DNA of 64,000 bases. Origin: Anticarsia gemmatalis (taxonomy: Eukaryota; Arthropoda; Insecta; Lepidoptera; Erebidae). This document shows, piece by piece, positions 59,880-64,000 of this stretch (positions are counted from its first letter, which is position 1; the number at the start of each line of letters is the position of its first letter). The notes beneath the pieces were generated by a model. The model did not search any database. It was given only the letters and a program-made list of their open reading frames with translations, and was not told where the DNA came from. The stretch spans positions 6,909,501 through 6,973,500 of the forward strand of contig NC_134765.1 in the NCBI RefSeq assembly GCF_050436995.1. Reading direction: 5' to 3'. The position numbers and the translations under genes are program-made.

Positions 59880-59920
59880 CGCGTGTCGTCATCTCGAGCT
59901 TATTGATGGACGGCATTTGC
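59880..59920 (-). CDS. Weak candidate short coding exon
   Basis: On the minus strand, tttccgtctag precedes gcaaATG, which opens 12 codons (MPSINKLEMTTR plus one base) before a good donor (GCG|gtaagaa). The base composition is more coding-like than its surroundings. There is no partner exon and no family match, so chance is quite possible. Confidence 0.2.
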
Positions 59921-59985
59921 CTAGACGGAAACCTTTAAGAATAAACAGCGTCAATACTAGCTGGTGGACCCTAAAGAACAGTAAG

Positions 59986-60191
59986 TTCGATTTTCTACCG
60001 CTATCGACTATCGACCACCGGCTAACTAATAAAAAGAACTTATTACAAATTGTGTCAAAAATTATCGAGAATGTTGTATAAAAATCTGATCAGTGCCTCT
60101 AACGGCCGGCGTAGGAACTATTTTGGCAGTACATTTTAATTGTCAAACCTGCGATACTCCACAGTACCAACTATAGAGAATCGCGCTACAG
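59986..60191 (-). mobile_element. MITE family A, copy 10 (longest)
   Basis: It runs from gttcgattttctaccgctat, then gaccaccggctaactaat through aaatctgatcagtgcctcta, ggcgtaggaactattttggc to caaacctgcgatactccaca and actatagagaatcgcgctac. It carries an extra stretch of about 40 bp after the first block compared with copy 9. Confidence 0.7.
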
Positions 60192-63100
60192 AAAGGCCTA
60201 AAGAAAATAATACGAATAACCAAACGAACATTCACCATCAGTGTAGATATCAATCGATAGCCACCAGGTGGCATCGTTGCTGCATTATGTACGGGTACAA
60301 ATGCCGACTGTCTCTTGAATATTATATGGCAGACCAAATGACCGGCTTGCAAGAACATCGGACTGGCGTTTATTTAACCCATGTTGGTAAATAATACGAG
60401 GCTTTTATATGCAACTTCTGGATGAAGACAGGTGTTTATTTGTAATTTTTATTTGGAAAGAGTTCCGATTTTTAAGATAATTATTTATGGGAAAAGGCTT
60501 ATGTCTGAACATAATTAACTCTTCAAAAAATACTATAAGTTGAAACTGTGGCTATTCGGTTTTGATGATATTCGTATTTATTTTACAACATTTTTACCTT
60601 ACTATAATGACATATAAACGATGACATTTTAATATAAAAATATCGATTTAAAATAGGTTTAAAAATATCAAAAGTCTTTTAACATTTACTTAAGGAAGGA
60701 TATACCACTAAAAGGAATAGTGTGAAATGATATTGCTTTTTTTCATTAATATTAGAGCATAATTTTATACGATTTAATTTATTTTGTTTATGTACAAGTT
60801 TCAAGTAGTTTCCTCTCAAAGCTTTTAAATAATACTTAAGTTTACAGATTGTTCTAAGAATTCCTAGAAGTAAGATAAAAGTTCAGCCCGTTATGCCCCA
60901 CTTAGATTTCGTAGAAAAGGCATAGCGAAAAGGGTATTTTTTCACTATTATAACTAATTTTCTTCATCAAAGTTAAAGGTCTAAGTTTACATTGATATTT
61001 CTTTACTAGTAAAGTTGGTCAAATAAGAAGAATTTGAAGATTTGTAGGCTGAAACTTTATATTCGCGGCTAACCATTATTCCGAAATTATCATTTCGCAA
61101 CGGTCAAAACATTATGTGATTATTTCAGATACATTGTACGAAGTTAATGAAAGAGAATTTCTAGAATTAGAGTTGAATTATTAAAAATAATTTTAATTAA
61201 CCGTTGTCTGCTATCCGACTGCTTAGCTCAGATATCCTCCGATTGAGAAGAAATAAGAAGTCTTAACATGCCCATACTAGTTGGGGAAGACACAGTCTTT
61301 AACATCTTTCAACAAATCTCACAATCTTTACTTTGTTTTCCTCCACAACAAGCTTGAAGATTCTCAATATATAATTAGCTACTTGTCGAGTAGTACGTTC
61401 ACGGATAAATAAATTAACGCGTAAGCACGTTAGTTAGACGTCGATTCGTATCCGATACTGATTGTGTATAGCTGAATAAATGCTCGTTATTTGCAAGGTG
61501 TTGCGAACACCGATAATCTCGTTAGGGCTGGTGTTGCCGACGAGAAAATTATATTTTATTTATTGTGAGTTGGTATGTTTTGATGGAGATTCGAAATGGA
61601 ATAATAGGCATCCTTTTCTAAAGTATAGAGATACGTAAGGACGTCCTTCCAAGTGATTCAAATGTAAGCAGCATTTTTGACGAAACATGCTTAAGATTGT
61701 TGGGAGTTATAGTACTTATTTTATTTTGGAAAAAGTTGTATTTACATATTTGAACTGTGAAGAAAATTATGTTTAAAACCTAAAAATAGAATCGAATTCT
61801 TTTTTAATATAATCAAGCCTTAGCTTATTAGAAGACTAATCTTTTGCCATAATACACATAGCCAAACTTTTCCTTATATGACGAACGATATGCCTCTTTA
61901 ACACCGCGTGAATCGAATACGAATTCTGAACCCTCTCTTTCTGAAATCTTTTAGTTTTTAAGAGCTCAATTTACAAGAATTGCTCAAGAAAACCGTCTTA
62001 AGTATTTCAACCCTAGCTAATAAGATAGGGTAGTGACTAATTCTTGCTAAACCCCCTGTTTGTGCAATACGACGGTGGCGGAACAGATACGAGTGTAAGC
62101 TCGCTCATTCATACCACACTTCTAAGGAAACCTTATCAAAGGTAGCGAATGTAGTTATTTTGCTAAGTAAAGATTAGAACTAGCAAGTTTGTGTTGGAGA
62201 AATGTAGGAAAGTTTGTAAGTTTCTAACCAATATTGATTATTGAGGTTGATATTTAATTTGTTGTTGGGAAATTTTATCATTTTTTTAACCCATTATCGT
62301 CTCACTGCTGGCCCAGGGTCTCTTCCCGAGCGAGAAGGAGTCCAATTTAAATAGTATTGATTAATCATCTTAAGTATCTTAAGTCAGGACCAAACCGTCA
62401 AACAAACCAAATAAAAGGCATAATTCGAATCACAATTAGTTAATCTACTTCAAGAAAAACAAGCAATCATATACTCTTTGAAAATGTTTGAAAAAACTAC
62501 TTATTTACAAATACATATAGAAAACTTATAGCTTACTGTACACTTTTTATTGCATGACGATTCATCGTATCGAATTAATCATTGTAATATCTTATCGCAC
62601 TACTATAAAAACGCTTTAGCAATTGTATACCAAAAATAGAAATAGATTACATCTATTTTAGTATACTATTGTTGGTTTTTTGCTGTATCGCTTCTTCGGA
62701 GTACAAGGTTACTGAATATACCGTAACATCAATCTGTCTTCTTGAATGTATTTATCTTACGTTATGTTTATTTCTATACTTAGAAACACATACGGATATA
62801 AGATATTTCTAGATTAGTCTAGTCTTAGTCTTAGTCTAAGAATACAATACACTAGATAATTTACTGATGTAGATGTAGCTGGGTTTCCTATAAAATGACT
62901 TCACCATTGATATAAAACCATCGAAATTCTGTTTCACACGTGAAAGTTTGTTAGCATCATGTTTTAAGGTTTGTTACTCTTTCACGCGAAAACGGTCGAT
63001 ATCGATAAAAATTTCACACAACTATATTAGTACAGAGTACTTTTTGTCTCGATAACTTTTTACATACGGACGCTTAACACCGTAACTAGTATTTCATAAA

Positions 63101-64000
63101 CAACGCTATGAAATTAAGTAGTTCTTGAATTATCGAGTACACACGTCATGTCATGTATTTTTTGCCATAACTTACATACAACAACAAAAACAAGGCTGGA
63201 CATAATAATATCTTTGGCACCTAAAGTTAGATACTGCGTATTAAAAATGCACCATGACTGACGGTACAGGAAAACCACACAACATTTCAGTGTGTAGAAA
63301 CAATCTGCCATCTGACCTCTGTAATGACACACCAATGACTTTTCGATGCTATAAGCTTTTCGCCCGCGGCTTTGTTCGCGTGGAATTTCACCTCCTTCGA
63401 CAAGGGAAATTTCCAAAATAGTGTCTTAGTACTTCTCTACAATTTCTAAGGAGTTTTCACAAAAAAATCTCAACTTTCTGAGCTCAGCAGTTTCGGCTGT
63501 GCGTTGTCCATCCACCAAAGGATATCTACAAGATCTGCTTAGACTTTTCTCTCGTTACGACAGAACACTGAAGCAGTGGGACAGTTACTGTCAAATACCG
63601 ATGCACTGACACAGTCGGAAGTACCCTCAAACATAAATAAAATAAACGTCATCACAAACCAATCATATAACTGTTTTAGAAACTTAGTAAAGCTGCTTAT
63701 ATTCATACATGAAACCGGTATGTGTATGAAGTACTGGTCAAATATATAGTGTTTTTTGCACCAGTATTTATTATAAAAATAGTCATCAACATAAAAAGCG
63801 TTGTCAGAATGATGAGATTGAACTTCAAAACAGGATTCCCAATTATATCATCAATTTAAGGTCAATTACCTATTTGTTCATTGCATAATGAACATATGTA
63901 AGTATCAGCTATATCTCACTATGACCTTATCAGAAAAGAACGCCACTTGCAACGTCTCTATCACCTTCTTTTGTTTTATACGAATTCATCATTGATATAT
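60192..64000. other. Right end of the window: AT-rich with two TE fragments
   Basis: 62286-62345 is a minus-strand fragment of the family C SINE 3' end (inverse of gccagcagtgagacgataat). 63352-63535 looks like a diverged minus-strand Helitron (ttttcgcccgcggctttgtt, then caactttctgagctcagcag) related to 48.1 kb. Nothing coding was recognised; the frame at 63114-63416 overlaps the TE fragment. Confidence 0.45.

Noticed and set aside
56876..60394. Two peptides sharing an RYSTVPT..NRAT pattern at about 57.0 and 60.15 kb (opposite strands), suggestive of a gene family
   Set aside because: Both are translations of the terminus of MITE family A; the similarity is repeat-derived, not coding.
62815..62845. 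Short tandem (ctagtcttagtcttag)
   Set aside because: A simple microsatellite-like run with no wider structure.

Overview
This is eukaryotic DNA: AT-rich, intron-rich, and dominated by dispersed non-coding repeats. The repeat spectrum points to a lepidopteran, probably a noctuid-like moth. It includes short Helitrons ending in a hairpin plus CTAG, tRNA-derived SINEs with intact B boxes, SINEs with a 5S-rRNA-like head, and foldback MITEs. The species cannot be named from the sequence. No bacterial operon, CRISPR array, rRNA gene or intact tRNA gene is visible.

Layout. (1) 83-4410, plus strand: the last four coding exons of a classical cadherin, best matched to neural cadherin (CadN). They encode the transmembrane segment and the whole catenin-binding tail, followed by an AT-rich 3' UTR or intergenic stretch. 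(2) About 8755-9301, plus strand: a GC-rich promoter-like island, a leader, and a first coding exon (ATG at 9228, donor at 9302) of an unidentified gene whose later exons I could not find. (3) About 9.3-44.8 kb: no confident exon. This region holds the Helitrons, SINEs and MITEs, a striking three-copy tandem repeat of about 420 bp (17395-18672), and several small foldback elements. (4) 44812-55870, minus strand: a complete small gene with five coding exons and a probable non-coding first exon. It encodes a 257-residue four-pass membrane protein with two PPxY motifs (PPSY and PPLY) in its cytoplasmic tail. (5) About 55.9-64 kb: repeats, and one weak candidate minus-strand exon.

How the parts relate. 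The cadherin tail carries the p120-catenin and beta-catenin binding regions, which link adhesion to actin. The four-pass protein looks like an endomembrane or plasma-membrane adaptor of the LAPTM/NDFIP type, recruiting WW-domain ubiquitin ligases; that function is inferred. If the gene starting at 9228 runs rightwards past 44.8 kb, the four-pass gene would lie antisense inside its intron.

The most unexplained structure lies in the repeats. One MITE-like family of about 100-205 bp has ten copies in the window. The tandem triplication contains a 146-bp block identical in all three units although the rest of each unit has diverged. Three insertions keep the exact 26-nt spacing between 5S-like promoter boxes. 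A near-complete 109-bp hairpin sits at 36374-36482. An intronic inverted-repeat element carries two perfect TGACGTCA palindromes.
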